Shown: positions 1-9,102, numbered from the stretch's first letter. The stretch is 64,000 nt of DNA from Polaromonas sp. JS666 (GCF_000013865.1 NC_007948.1:1302001-1366000), one strand, 5' to 3'. The notes: generated by a model from the sequence alone, not told the origin. Translations and numbers: made by a program.

Positions 1-1
1 G

Positions 2-589
2 AATCTCGACGCCAAGCTGCGCGTCGCGATGCGCAGCGAGATCAAGGAACTGCACTTGCGCCTGAAGACCACCTCGATCTACGTCACCCACGATCAGATC
101 GAGGCGATGACGATGGGCGACAAGATTGTCGTGATGCGCGATGGCCGCATCGAGCAGACCGGCAGCCCGCTGGATCTGTACGACCATCCTGCCAACCAGT
201 TCGTCGCCGGCTTCATCGGCTCGCCGGCGATGAACTTCCTGCCCGGCACGCTGAAGCGCGCCGGTGGCAGCGCGCGCATCGAGCTGGGCGACGGCACCCA
301 GCTCGACGCACCGCCGCGCTCGGGCGGCGCGGATGGCCAGCCGGTGATCTTTGGCACCCGGCCCGAGCATTTGACGCTCGTTGACGCCGGCGGCATTCCG
401 GCCCATGTGGTCGTGATGGAGCCCACCGGGATGGACACCTTCATCGCCTGCCGACACGAGGGCGTGGACCTCTCGGCGGTGTTTCGCGAGCGACACGACT
501 TCGCACCCGGCCGCACCATCCATCTGCTGCCCGACCTGCAGCGCGCGCACCTGTTCGATGCGAGCACCGGCCAGCGCCTCGCGGCCTGA
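2..589 (+). CDS. ABC transporter ATP-binding protein, MalK/UgpC type (5' truncated)
   Basis: This is the C-terminal part of a sugar-importer ATPase; the window edge removes the Walker A and signature regions. The open frame runs in from base 2 with the D-loop NLDAKLR, followed by the switch histidine in [19 protein letters not shown]-type C-terminal domain follows, including MNFLPG and GTRPEHL. These are hallmarks of the MalK/UgpC/MsmK subfamily, which hydrolyses ATP on the cytoplasmic face of carbohydrate importers. The binding protein and two permeases follow on the same strand, so this is the energising subunit of that transporter. The sugar cannot be told from the sequence. Confidence 0.93.
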   Translation, partial: NLDAKLRVAMRSEIKELHLRLKTTSIYVTHDQIEAMTMGDKIVVMRDGRIEQTGSPLDLYDHPANQFVAGFIGSPAMNFLPGTLKRAGGSARIELGDGTQLDAPPRSGGADGQPVIFGTRPEHLTLVDAGGIPAHVVVMEPTGMDTFIACRHEGVDLSAVFRERHDFAPGRTIHLLPDLQRAHLFDASTGQRLAA

Positions 590-648
590 CCGCGCTTGAT
601 GCCTTTTTCCCACCTCAATCCACGACTGATCACAGAAGGAGACAAGCC

Positions 649-1977
649 ATGACAGAGTTCAACCGTCGCAAGTTCCTCGAAAGCTCGGCCGGCGTCGTCG
701 CCGCCGCCACGGTCGGCACCGGGGCCGCGGTGTTTGCGCCCGCGGTCCACGCGCAGGCGCTTGCGTTCAAGCCCGAGAAGGGCGCCAAGCTTCGCGTGCT
801 GCGCTGGAGCCGTTTCGTGCAGGGCGACATCGACGCCTACATGGCCAACGTCAAGAAGTTCACCGAGAAGACCGGCATCGAGGTGCGGGTCGACAACGAA
901 GGCTGGGAAGACGTGCGCCCGAAGGCCGCGGTGGCCGCGAACACCGGCGCCGGGCCCGACATCATCCTGTCGACTAACGACGACGCCAACCTGTACCCCG
1001 AGAAGCTGCTCGACGTGACCGACCTGGCCACCTACCTGGGCAAGAAGTACGAGGGCTGGTATCCGGCGTGCGAGGCGTATTTGCGCCCCGATGGCAAGAA
1101 GTGGATCGGCATCGGCCTCGGTGCCGCCGGCGCGATGCTGGTCTACCGCCAGAGCCACGTGAAGGCGGCCGGCTTCGACACCTTCCCGAAAGACACGGCC
1201 GGCTTCCTGGCCCTGCTCAAGGGGCTGAAGGAGAAGGGCACGCCGGCCGGCATGGCGCTGGGCAACGCCACCGGCGACGGCCTGTGGACCAACTGGCTGA
1301 TCTGGTCGCACGGCGGCAAGCTCGTCGACAAAGACAACAAGGTTGTGATCGACAGCCCCGAGACGATCAAGGCGCTCGAGTACGGGAAGGAGATGTACGC
1401 GAACTTCGTTCCCGGCACCCTGTCGTGGCTCGATCCGAACAACAACAAGGCCTTCCTCGACAGCCAGATCAGCCTGACCAACAACGGCATCTCGATCTAC
1501 TACGCGACCAAGAACGCGACCGACCAGAAGGTCAAGGACCTCAAGGAAGACGTTTACCACGCCCAGTACCCGGTCGGCCCGGTGGGGGTGCCGACCGAGT
1601 CGCACCTGTTCTTCAACCAGATGATCATGAAGTACACCAAGTACCCGCAGGCCGCCAAGGAGTTCCTGCGCTTCATGATGGAGCAGGAACAGTTCGACCC
1701 ATGGCTCACGGCGGCCGGCGGCTACATCGCCCCGCCGCTGGCGGCGTACGCGAAGTCGGCGATCTGGACCTCGGACCCGAAGCACACGCCGTACCGCGAT
1801 TGCGTGAAGAACCTGCGCCCGGCAGGCTACGCCGGCAAGCTCGGCTACGCGTCGGCGGGTGCCGCCGCCGACTTCATCGTCGTCAATATGGTGGCCGAGG
1901 CGGCGAGCGGCTCGAAGACGCCGAAGGAAGCGGCCGAGCGGGCGCAGAAGCGCGCCGAGCGTTACTACAAAGTCTGA
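649..1977 (+). CDS. Extracellular sugar-binding protein of ABC importer, Tat signal
   Basis: A 442-residue family 1 solute-binding protein, the periplasmic receptor of the importer. The N-terminus NRRKFLESSAGVVAAATV has the twin-arginine (RRKFL) signal pattern and a likely cleavage after VHAQA, so the protein is probably exported folded through Tat. The rest has the length and composition of sugar-binding proteins, including the C-terminal KEAAERAQKRAERYYKV. The start is set by the strong ribosome binding site AGAAGGAGACAAGCC just before ATG. It lies 59 bp after the ATPase gene and 133 bp before the first permease. The ligand is unknown; a sugar or polyol is likely from the MalK-type partner. 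Confidence 0.92.
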   Translation: MTEFNRRKFLESSAGVVAAATVGTGAAVFAPAVHAQALAFKPEKGAKLRVLRWSRFVQGDIDAYMANVKKFTEKTGIEVRVDNEGWEDVRPKAAVAANTGAGPDIILSTNDDANLYPEKLLDVTDLATYLGKKYEGWYPACEAYLRPDGKKWIGIGLGAAGAMLVYRQSHVKAAGFDTFPKDTAGFLALLKGLKEKGTPAGMALGNATGDGLWTNWLIWSHGGKLVDKDNKVVIDSPETIKALEYGKEMYANFVPGTLSWLDPNNNKAFLDSQISLTNNGISIYYATKNATDQKVKDLKEDVYHAQYPVGPVGVPTESHLFFNQMIMKYTKYPQAAKEFLRFMMEQEQFDPWLTAAGGYIAPPLAAYAKSAIWTSDPKHTPYRDCVKNLRPAGYAGKLGYASAGAAADFIVVNMVAEAASGSKTPKEAAERAQKRAERYYKV

Positions 1978-2110
1978 TGGTGCGCGACACCTTCGATGCG
2001 GCACCATCTCGCCGCGTTCGAACGTCACGCCGCCTGAACGGCGGGCGTGATGTTCAACTTGGCGCGGTTGCGCGGACGCGCAACCGATCGCCTTCGTCGG
2101 GTGGTTCGTG

Positions 2111-3013
2111 ATGCTTGAGAGGTTGCAGAACAGCCGCAACGCGCTCGGGCTGATCTTCATGTTGCCGGCGGCGGTGTTGCTGCTGCTGTTCCTGACCTAT
2201 CCGCTCGGGCTGGGCGTGTGGCTGGGCTTCACCGACGCCAAGGTCGGCCGGCCGGGCGAGTGGATCGGCATCGAGAACTACGTGTTCCTCGCCACCGACA
2301 GCGTCACCCAGCTGGCGCTGTTCAACACGCTGTTCTACACAACCATTGCGAGCGTCGCAAAGTTCTTCCTCGGCCTGTGGCTGGCGCTGCTGTTGAACAA
2401 GAACATCCGCTTCAAGTCCTTCTTCCGTGCGGTGATCCTGCTGCCCTACATCGTGCCGACGGCCTTGTCGGCGATCGCCTTCTGGTGGCTGTTCGACGCC
2501 CAGTTCTCGATCATCAGCTGGGTGCTGGTGAAGCTGGGTGTCATCGACACCTACATCGATTTCCTCGGCAGCCCGTGGAACGCTCGCTTCTCGGTGATCG
2601 CGGCCAACGTGTGGCGCGGCGTACCCTTCGTCGCGATCACCTTGCTCGCCGGCTTGCAGACCATCTCGCCGTCGTACTACGAAGCCTCGGCGATCGACGG
2701 TGCCACCCCCTGGCAACAGTTCCGCCACGTCACCTTGCCGCTGCTCACGCCGATCATCGCGGTGGTGATGACCTTCTCGGTGCTGTTCACCTTCACCGAC
2801 TTCCAGCTGATCTACGTGATCACGCGCGGCGGCCCGCTCAACGCCACCCACCTGATGGCCACGCTGTCGTTCCAGCGCGCGATCTCGGGCGGCGCGCTTG
2901 GCGAGGGCGCGGCGATCTCGATCGCGATGGTGCCGTTCCTGCTGGCCGCCATCATGTTCAGCTACTTCGGCCTGCAGCGCCGCGCGTGGCAACAGGGCGG
3001 GGCCGACAAATGA
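2111..3013 (+). CDS. Sugar ABC transporter permease, MalF type
   Basis: A 300-residue inner-membrane permease with about six hydrophobic segments, the first starting near residue 15. The cytoplasmic EAA loop, which docks on the ATPase, is visible as EASAIDGATPWQQFRHVTLP. Short MalF-type (UgpA-like) proteins of about 300 residues are common in this family. The preferred start is ATG at 2111; a GTG one codon earlier is possible. Its stop overlaps the next start in an ATGA arrangement, showing translational coupling with the second permease. Confidence 0.93.
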   Translation: MLERLQNSRNALGLIFMLPAAVLLLLFLTYPLGLGVWLGFTDAKVGRPGEWIGIENYVFLATDSVTQLALFNTLFYTTIASVAKFFLGLWLALLLNKNIRFKSFFRAVILLPYIVPTALSAIAFWWLFDAQFSIISWVLVKLGVIDTYIDFLGSPWNARFSVIAANVWRGVPFVAITLLAGLQTISPSYYEASAIDGATPWQQFRHVTLPLLTPIIAVVMTFSVLFTFTDFQLIYVITRGGPLNATHLMATLSFQRAISGGALGEGAAISIAMVPFLLAAIMFSYFGLQRRAWQQGGADK

Positions 3014-3885
3014 GCCAGGACAAGAGCACCGACACGGTCGGGATGAGCTTTCTCGACTCCACCCCGCGCAAGCTGTTCCGGGTCTACCTGCCGCTGTGCA
3101 TCTTTCTGTTCGTGCTGCTGTTCCCGTTTTACTGGATGGGCATCACCGCGTTCAAGCCCAACAACGAGCTGCTCTCGCGCGACGGCAATCCGTTCTGGAT
3201 CATCGCGCCGACGCTCGCGCACGTGAAGAAGCTGTTGTTCGACACCGCGTACCCGCAGTGGATGTGGAACACCGTGCTGGTCTCGGTCGTCTCCACCTTT
3301 TTCTCGCTCGCCGCATCGGTGCTGGCCGCCTACGCGATCGAGCGGCTGCGTTTCTCGGGCGCCAAGCACGTGGGGCTGGGCATCTTCCTGGCCTACCTGG
3401 TGCCGCCGTCGATCCTGTTCATTCCGCTGGCCTCGGTGGTGTTCCAGCTCGGCTTGTTCGATACGCGGCTGGCGCTGATCCTGACCTACCCGACCTTCCT
3501 GATCCCGTTTTGCACCTGGCTGCTGATGGGCTACTTCAGGACCATCCCGTTCGAGCTGGAGGAATGCGCGCTGATTGACGGGGCGACACGCTGGCAGATC
3601 CTCGTCAAGATCGTGTTGCCGCTCGCGGTGCCGGGCTTGATCTCGGCCGGCATCTTCGCGTTCACGCTGTCATGGAACGAGTTCATCTACGCGCTGACCT
3701 TCGTCTCGTCGAGCGAGATCAAGACGTTGCCGGTAGGCGTGGTCACCGAGCTGGTCGAAGGCGATGTGTACCACTGGGGCTCGCTGATGGCGGGCGCGCT
3801 GTTCGGGTCGCTGCCGGTCGCATTCATCTACTCATTCTTCGTCGAGTACTACGTGTCGGGGATGACGGGCTCCGTGAAGGAGTGA
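3010..3885 (+). CDS. Sugar ABC transporter permease, MalG type
   Basis: A 291-residue inner-membrane permease, the partner of the preceding MalF-type protein. Six hydrophobic segments are visible and the EAA loop reads EECALIDGATRWQILVKIVL. It ends with the Val-Lys-Glu tail typical of short MalG/UgpE permeases (GMTGSVKE). The start is the ATG overlapping the upstream TGA. The frame stays open upstream inside the other permease, but that part has no homology character. It closes the importer operon ATPase-SBP-MalF-MalG. Confidence 0.93.
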   Translation: MSQDKSTDTVGMSFLDSTPRKLFRVYLPLCIFLFVLLFPFYWMGITAFKPNNELLSRDGNPFWIIAPTLAHVKKLLFDTAYPQWMWNTVLVSVVSTFFSLAASVLAAYAIERLRFSGAKHVGLGIFLAYLVPPSILFIPLASVVFQLGLFDTRLALILTYPTFLIPFCTWLLMGYFRTIPFELEECALIDGATRWQILVKIVLPLAVPGLISAGIFAFTLSWNEFIYALTFVSSSEIKTLPVGVVTELVEGDVYHWGSLMAGALFGSLPVAFIYSFFVEYYVSGMTGSVKE

Positions 3886-4348
3886 TCGGTGGGGTCAAGG
3901 CTTGACCGCAGAGAAACGGAGTTTTCGCCAAGACATGGGAGGTAGCGTACAAGATCTCATTCGAGTTGCAGGCCGCACCAACGGCGTGAGGAATTGCCAA
4001 GGCGAGTCCGGCGTGTGGCCCCAAGCGCGGGTGTGTCAACCCAGGACACATCGTCCGCCGCGACAGACAATCCTGCCCGGCCACACCCGAAAAACCTGGC
4101 TGAATTTGCTCTGCATGGTACCAAATACGCGTTTTTGGCGGAAAGGCTGGAACCCACCATTGGCGTGCCCACCCGCCACAGCGCACCGGCTTTTGCGGCG
4201 GTGTTTGCACCGGGATCGGACGACTACGTCTGGCTCCACCCTGAGGGCGCCGCGCGCGGCACAGGTTTGCAGCCCTTGCACCCCGCGGTGAGGGTGTAAA
4301 GAACAAAAATTCCACTGAACTGTGGGAAACGCCGCGTCTCTAACGCCT
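3886..4348. other. Intergenic stretch without a supported gene
   Basis: About 460 bp between the importer operon and the small lipoprotein gene. Several short open frames overlap here on both strands, but none has a ribosome binding site, a recognisable domain or plausible composition. I see no convincing terminator or promoter. Confidence 0.5.
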
Positions 4349-4705
4349 ATGAAGCAATCCATGAAAGGCGTGGCGAAACGCCTTACCTTTTCGCTGGTTG
4401 TCGTGTCTGCCCTGGGTGGATGCGCGGTTTATGGGCCTGCCGACCCTGGACCCTATGCGTACGGAACGTATGCCACCGGCCAACCCGTTTATGTGGCGCC
4501 TCCCGTTTACGCCAATCCCTACCCTTATCCTTACGTCTACCCCTATCCCTACTACTATGACCCTTTGTACATAGGCCCGCCTGTGTCCTTCAACTTCGGC
4601 TTCAGCTCATGGAGCGGTCATCGCAGTCATGATCGGGGATTTCGGGGTGGGCATGGCGGCTTTCGGGGGAGTCACGGCGGTGGCTCCCGGCGCGGTGACC
4701 GGTAA
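4349..4705 (+). CDS. Small Tyr/Pro-rich lipoprotein
   Basis: A 118-residue predicted lipoprotein. A signal peptide (MKQSMKGVAKRLTFSLVVVSA) ends in the lipobox ALGGC, so lipidation at that cysteine is expected. The mature part is a low-complexity Pro-Tyr-Val stretch (YPYPYVYPYPYYYDP) followed by a Gly/Arg/His-rich tail (GGHGGFRGSHGGGSRRGDR). No enzyme domain is seen; similar proteins are common in Burkholderiales envelopes and have no assigned role. There is no clear Shine-Dalgarno sequence, so the start is uncertain: GTG 4322, ATG 4349 or ATG 4361. The gene stands alone between unrelated clusters. Confidence 0.7.
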   Translation: MKQSMKGVAKRLTFSLVVVSALGGCAVYGPADPGPYAYGTYATGQPVYVAPPVYANPYPYPYVYPYPYYYDPLYIGPPVSFNFGFSSWSGHRSHDRGFRGGHGGFRGSHGGGSRRGDR

Positions 4706-4867
4706 TTTCCTGATTCCTCGTGGCTGAAAACGCGGGAGCAATACCGGGCCCGCCTGGGCTGGCGGTAGTGGTGTTGGCTGCCCCGGGATGGTCATCCCCC
4801 TGGTTCAGATTTTGGCGCACGAGATAGCGTCCTGTGCCCGCCCCGTAGAACCGTAGAACGTAGAAAG

Positions 4868-5485
4868 CTAGCGCGCAGCCTTTGGAGAGGCAGGCGTGTG
4901 CGGCCGTGTCAGGCGCCAGCCCACCTGCGCCAGCCAGAGCGCTGCCAGGGCACTGGCTACCCAGATCAGGGCCGCGCCGACAAACTGTTGTTCATCTAGC
5001 CGATAGGCATTGCACACGCGCACAGGCGCCTCCTCATAGAGCGTGCCCGCGATGGCCATCATTGGCAGCGTGTTGCCCAGAAAGAAGCCCTGCACCACGG
5101 TGCCCGCGGCCTGCCAGGACAGCCGCAGCGCGGCGCCGCACAGCAGCAGGCCCGCCAACTTCATAACCTCAATTCGCGCATCGACCAGCACCAGATCGAG
5201 CAGGCGCGGCACCATGGCCAGCGCCAGCACCAGCGCGGCAAAAACCAGCCCGGCCATGCCGTGCGCGTTGCAGGCATCCAGGCGCTGGCGCCACGCGGGT
5301 GACAGGCCCGCGGCCAGCAGGCCGCCCGCCATGATCAGGGCGGGAAACTGCAGCAGCATGTGCGTGGCCATGCCTGACTCCAGCGCGCGCCTGAGCGGTG
5401 GCACCAGCAGGGCAGCCAGCAGCAGCCCGCCAAGCAGGGTCTGGTGGCGCGCCAGCCATGGGCCAGCGGTGTGCGGCGCACTCAT
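4868..5485 (-). CDS. CtaG-like/DUF1404-like membrane protein of the oxidase operon
   Basis: A 205-residue integral membrane protein with about six hydrophobic helices. The segment MATHMLLQFPALIMAGGLLA and the late segment LDEQQFVGAALIWVASALAA resemble the HM-x-Q and DQQ-x-x-G-x-x-x-W patterns of caa3-oxidase assembly factor CtaG, though the protein is shorter and the match is by eye. It is the last gene of the operon and its ATG overlaps the SCO stop codon (ATGA), so it is translated with the copper chaperone. A role in oxidase assembly or copper delivery is inferred from this context. Confidence 0.7.
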   Translation of the reverse strand: MSAPHTAGPWLARHQTLLGGLLLAALLVPPLRRALESGMATHMLLQFPALIMAGGLLAAGLSPAWRQRLDACNAHGMAGLVFAALVLALAMVPRLLDLVLVDARIEVMKLAGLLLCGAALRLSWQAAGTVVQGFFLGNTLPMMAIAGTLYEEAPVRVCNAYRLDEQQFVGAALIWVASALAALWLAQVGWRLTRPHTPASPKAAR

Positions 5486-6174
5486 CCGGCGGCTCCTTCG
5501 GCCTTTGCCGTGTGGGCTTGTGTGGCCGCGAGGTGCTGCGCCCAGGCCAGCGCGGTGTCCATGTCGGCATAGTCGAAGATGCGCACGAGGCGGCCCCTGC
5601 CGTCGACCACCAGCAATGCTGCGTTGTGCTCGAAGCCGCCCATGCCATCCGGAATCACCACCACCTGAAAGCGCTCAAGCAAGGGACGCAGCGCCGTTTC
5701 ATCACGCGCCGTGGCAAAACGCCAGATGCGCGGGTCGGCCTGGAGGCGGCCGGCATAGGCCGCCAGCGCGGCGGGCTGGTCATGCGCCGGGTCAAAACTG
5801 ATGGACAGCAGCTTGACGCCAGCTGTGCCCTTTGCGCGCTTTGCGCCCGCCGGGCTGTTGCGTTGGCCTTCCTGGATGTTGGCCTGCAGCTGCTGAAAAG
5901 TGCTGCCCAGTGCCAGGCAAACCGTCTGGCAGCGGGTGTAGACAAAATCGACGATGGTGACGCCGCCGCCCTCCGTGAGCAGCAAAGGCAATGGGGTGTC
6001 TGCCATGTCGGGCCCGTGCAGCGGGGTGGCGGGCGCGGGCACCGGCGCGAGCGCCACTTCGAGCCGGCGCGCGCCTTCGGCCGTCCAGATCTGAAAATCA
6101 TGCGTGAGCCAGGCGCCTGCCGCATAGGCGAGCAGTGCGAAGAGCACGCTCAATGCGGTCGTCCGTCCCATCAT
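5482..6174 (-). CDS. SCO1/SenC family copper chaperone
   Basis: A 230-residue membrane-anchored thioredoxin-fold protein. After one N-terminal transmembrane helix it shows the SCO copper-binding CxxxC motif in VDFVYTRCQTVC and the distal histidine in GGFEHNAALLVV. In this family these bind Cu(I) and deliver it to the binuclear site of haem-copper oxidases. It overlaps cytochrome c upstream and the CtaG-like gene downstream by 4 bp each. Two adjacent ATGs (6174 and 6171) can serve as start. Confidence 0.92.
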   Translation of the reverse strand: MMGRTTALSVLFALLAYAAGAWLTHDFQIWTAEGARRLEVALAPVPAPATPLHGPDMADTPLPLLLTEGGGVTIVDFVYTRCQTVCLALGSTFQQLQANIQEGQRNSPAGAKRAKGTAGVKLLSISFDPAHDQPAALAAYAGRLQADPRIWRFATARDETALRPLLERFQVVVIPDGMGGFEHNAALLVVDGRGRLVRIFDYADMDTALAWAQHLAATQAHTAKAEGAAG

Positions 6175-6788
6175 TGCGCCGCCGGCAAGGCCTTGAGTTC
6201 AGCGCCGCTGGCAAAGGGCGCACTGCGGCGCGTGTCCTTGCGTTCGGCGGCGAATTGCTCTGGCGTGATGGCTGCAGCCTTGTTCGACCATTCCGATCGA
6301 ATGGTGCTGGCAATGGCGGCCAGCTCGGCATCGCCCAACTGCTTGAACGAAGGCATCATGCCCTTGTAGGTGCTGCCGGCCACCTCGATCTCGCCGGTGA
6401 TGCCGTGCAGCAGGATGTTAACCACCACGCGCGGCTCTCCCTGCACCCATTCAGAGCCGTCCAGCGGCGGAAACACGCCGGGCAGGCCCTTGCCGGTGGC
6501 CTGGTGGCAGGACGCGCAGTTGCCCGTGTAAAGCGCCTTGCCGTCTACCGCCTGGCCGGCGGCGCCCGGTGCGCCCGGCGCCTTGGCCGTGAGGTCGGCC
6601 ACGGTGCGCCGGTCACCCAGCTCGGCATTGCCAAACGGGTCGGAGAAAAATATATACCCGGCACCCAGAAGCACGATCACCAGCGTGATCGCAGCTGCCA
6701 GCAGGGGCATGGGCTGCACCTGCTCGGAGGGGTCTCCCGTTTCGCGTTGCTGCGCCGCCGGGTGCTGCCGTGGGTCAGGGGTCACCAT
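6171..6788 (-). CDS. Membrane-anchored class I cytochrome c
   Basis: A 205-residue protein with a cytoplasmic N-terminus, one transmembrane helix (PLLAAAITLVIVLLGAGYIF) and one cytochrome c domain. The haem site is CASCH and a probable axial methionine lies in YKGMMPSF. It holds only one haem motif, unlike the dihaem CcoP of standard cbb3 oxidases. From its position after the CcoO gene it may take the place of CcoP as electron entry subunit (inference). The ATG is preceded by GAGGAG at a good spacing. It ends overlapping the SCO start. Confidence 0.92.
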   Translation of the reverse strand: MVTPDPRQHPAAQQRETGDPSEQVQPMPLLAAAITLVIVLLGAGYIFFSDPFGNAELGDRRTVADLTAKAPGAPGAAGQAVDGKALYTGNCASCHQATGKGLPGVFPPLDGSEWVQGEPRVVVNILLHGITGEIEVAGSTYKGMMPSFKQLGDAELAAIASTIRSEWSNKAAAITPEQFAAERKDTRRSAPFASGAELKALPAAQ

Positions 6789-6807
6789 GAAAATCTCCTC
6801 GGGTGCA

Positions 6808-7407
6808 TCAAGGCGCTGCCGGTACGGCCGGTGCCGGCAGGATGGGGTAGGTGTGGTTCAGCGCCTGCAGGTACTTGACCAGATCCAGTGCCTCCGGCCG
6901 GGCCACCACGACCTTGCCAAAAGGCGCGTAGACCGGCGGCAGCGTCACCACCTGGTCGCCTTCTTCAGCCGCGTCCTTGACCAGAAACATGTAGGGATAC
7001 GACGGCATGATGGAGTCGGGCACATAGGCACGCGGCTGGTACAGGTGGCCCAGATGCCAGTCCTTGCTGGGCTGGCGCGCGCCGATGTTGAAGAGGTCCG
7101 GCCCGGTGCGCATGCTGCCCAGCAGGTGCGGTTTGTCGTACACATAATCGGCCGGCACCGAAGGGCGGCCCCAGCCGCGCGTGTGGTCGGGCGCCAGATT
7201 GCGGTCGCGCGGCTGCTGGCTGTGGCAATACACGCAGCCGTTGGCGATGTACACCTCTCGCCCGCGCAGCTGCTGGTCGGTATAAGGCTTGAGGCCCGCC
7301 GGTGGTTTGACATCGCGTACCTGGATGTAGGGCATCACGACCAGCGCTGCGGTGGCGATGGCGAGTGCGACCATCGCGCCAGCGGCCAGTTTGACTTCAT
7401 TTTCCAT
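6808..7407 (-). CDS. ccoO: cbb3-type oxidase subunit II (CcoO-like monohaem cytochrome c)
   Basis: A 199-residue protein with an N-terminal transmembrane helix and a periplasmic cytochrome c domain. The haem motif is GREVYIANGCVYCHSQQPRD, followed by the CcoO signature LLGSMRTGPDLFNIG and an axial methionine in SIMPSYPYMF. CcoO/FixO passes electrons to the catalytic subunit of cbb3 oxidase. The start at 7407 is chosen because GGGAGG lies just upstream; the frame remains open further upstream without support. It overlaps the CcoN gene end by 11 bp. Confidence 0.9.
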   Translation of the reverse strand: MENEVKLAAGAMVALAIATAALVVMPYIQVRDVKPPAGLKPYTDQQLRGREVYIANGCVYCHSQQPRDRNLAPDHTRGWGRPSVPADYVYDKPHLLGSMRTGPDLFNIGARQPSKDWHLGHLYQPRAYVPDSIMPSYPYMFLVKDAAEEGDQVVTLPPVYAPFGKVVVARPEALDLVKYLQALNHTYPILPAPAVPAAP

Positions 7408-9043
7408 GCGCGGCCTCCCGGGGTTGCATGAACAATGCCGCACCGGTTCGGTCAGGGCCGAAACGCAGCGCCATCGCCAGGAAGTGGCCCACAAACACCA
7501 GATGCCCCAGGCTCATCACCAGCCCACCGACGCTTCTGGACTTGAGCCAGGGCAAGGTCACGGCGACCGATTCCCCGAACGGCCGGGCCGCATCAAGCAT
7601 GGCCGTGCCCTGAAGCCAGCCGCCGATCGTCAGGCCAACGAAGTAGATGCTGATGCCCAAGGCGGCCAGCCAGAAGTGCAGCGTGATCAGCCAGGGGTAG
7701 GGCCACTCCCACTCCAGCACGCGCGGCATCATGAAGTAAATCGCCCCGAAAAATACCATCGTCACGAAGGCGTACATGCCCAGGTGCGCGTGTGCCACCG
7801 TGAAGTGGGTAAAGTGCGTCACCGCGTTGATGCTGCGCAGCGCCTCGAACGAGCCCTGCACGGAAGAGGCCAGGTACATCAGCCCGCCAAACATCATGAA
7901 GCGCAGCGTCGGCGAGTAACGCGCAAGATGCATCTGCCCCTTGAGCGTGCCCTTCATGTTGATGGTAAAAGCCAGCACCGGGATGATCATCATCACGCTT
8001 TGCACAATCGACAGCGTGGTCAGCCAGCCGGGAACCGGCCCGCCGATCAAGTGGTGACCGCCGACTTGTCCGTAAAAGAATGCCAGCGTCCAGAAGCCCA
8101 GCAGCGACAGGTTGTAGGACACCACGGGCCGGCCGATGATTTTGGGCAGGAAGTAATAAATGGCCCCCACAGCCACCGGCGTAAACCACAAGCCCAGTGC
8201 GTTGTGGCCATACCACCAGTTGGTGGTTGCCTGCTGCACGCCGGTGTGTACGCCGGGGAGGTTGGCAACGCCAAACAGCACGGCAATCCACAGCAGGGCC
8301 GCCGTGAAATACCAGACGCTCACGTACAGATGCTCGATCCGGCGGTTGACGAGCGTGTAGAGCGCGGGCAGGATCACCAGCGCAAAGCCGACGAAGATGA
8401 AGATGTCGATCTGCCACGGAATTTCAAGAAACTCCATGCCGTCAGACCAGCCCACCGCAATCGCGCCAATGCCGGCGGCAATGCCGGTGTTGATCAAAGA
8501 GCCACCCATCATGGCCCAGATGCCGCCATGCAGCCGCGTGCGCAGCATGCGTGGCAGCAGCCACAGAATCACCGCCAGCGCGGCATTGGACGACCAGCCG
8601 TAGATCACCGCGTTGAGGTGAACCGTGCGGATGCGCCCGAAGGTCAGCCAGGCCTGCTGCACCAGCCAGTCGGGCTCATGCAGCTTGTAGGAGGCGATCA
8701 ATCCGGCGACCGAGCCCACCAGCAGCCACAGGCAGGCAAACGCGATGAACATGAACACCGGGAACGCGCTGGAGCGATCGGCCTCGACGCGGTCACTGAC
8801 TTCGCCCTGGTCGGCTGACGTGGGTTCCGCCGCGGGCGGCGCGGCGGCCTGCATGGCGCCGTGCGCCTTGTCATCGAGGGAGGGGTCGTCGATGCGGCCG
8901 ATCTCGCCGCGCGCAAAAATCACCGACGCCGCGCCCGGGTTTTCCACCAGCAGGCCTTTGCGCAGTGACCAGATGAAGGCAAACAAGCCAATGATGGACA
9001 ACAAAAAGGCGCCCAGCAGGCTCAAAATCGCACTGTCCATCAT
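7397..9043 (-). CDS. ccoN: CcoS-CcoN fusion: cbb3-like oxidase catalytic subunit
   Basis: A 548-residue haem-copper oxidase subunit I of the cbb3 type. The first ~57 residues (MDSAILSLLGAFLLSIIG..., FIWSLRKGLLVENPGAAS) resemble the small assembly protein CcoS. After a polar Ala/Pro/Glu linker the CcoN core begins near residue 100. Seen in the core are the first haem ligand (RTVHLNAVIYGW), the CuB histidine region WWYGHNALGLW, a GGHHLIG pair, and the haem ligands in THFTVAHAHLG. These match C-type oxidases that reduce O2 with high affinity. The start is either of two adjacent ATGs (9043/9040) behind GGAGG. No CcoP or CcoQ gene accompanies it. Confidence 0.88.
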   Translation of the reverse strand: MMDSAILSLLGAFLLSIIGLFAFIWSLRKGLLVENPGAASVIFARGEIGRIDDPSLDDKAHGAMQAAAPPAAEPTSADQGEVSDRVEADRSSAFPVFMFIAFACLWLLVGSVAGLIASYKLHEPDWLVQQAWLTFGRIRTVHLNAVIYGWSSNAALAVILWLLPRMLRTRLHGGIWAMMGGSLINTGIAAGIGAIAVGWSDGMEFLEIPWQIDIFIFVGFALVILPALYTLVNRRIEHLYVSVWYFTAALLWIAVLFGVANLPGVHTGVQQATTNWWYGHNALGLWFTPVAVGAIYYFLPKIIGRPVVSYNLSLLGFWTLAFFYGQVGGHHLIGGPVPGWLTTLSIVQSVMMIIPVLAFTINMKGTLKGQMHLARYSPTLRFMMFGGLMYLASSVQGSFEALRSINAVTHFTHFTVAHAHLGMYAFVTMVFFGAIYFMMPRVLEWEWPYPWLITLHFWLAALGISIYFVGLTIGGWLQGTAMLDAARPFGESVAVTLPWLKSRSVGGLVMSLGHLVFVGHFLAMALRFGPDRTGAALFMQPREAAHGK

Positions 9044-9102
9044 GGCCTCCGTGTGTTCAAAGGTTGCAGATGGTGCAGATTCATCAGGGTCTCGGTGGGC
9101 AT
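9040..9102 (-). CDS. Possible 20-codon leader ORF upstream of ccoSN
   Basis: A very short open frame starting at ATG 9102 behind a near-perfect AGGAGG (spacing 5). Its stop codon TGA overlaps the double ATG of the oxidase gene. The deduced peptide MPTETLMNLHHLQPLNTRRP contains two adjacent histidines and has no known family. The arrangement suggests translational coupling or leader control of the oxidase, but no experimental or family evidence is visible. Confidence 0.4.
   Translation of the reverse strand: MPTETLMNLHHLQPLNTRRP

Noticed and set aside
94..2160. A 688-codon open frame antisense to the ABC importer genes
   Set aside because: It is a GC-rich shadow of the plus-strand genes, with Arg/His/Val-rich low-complexity translation and no domain or ribosome binding site.
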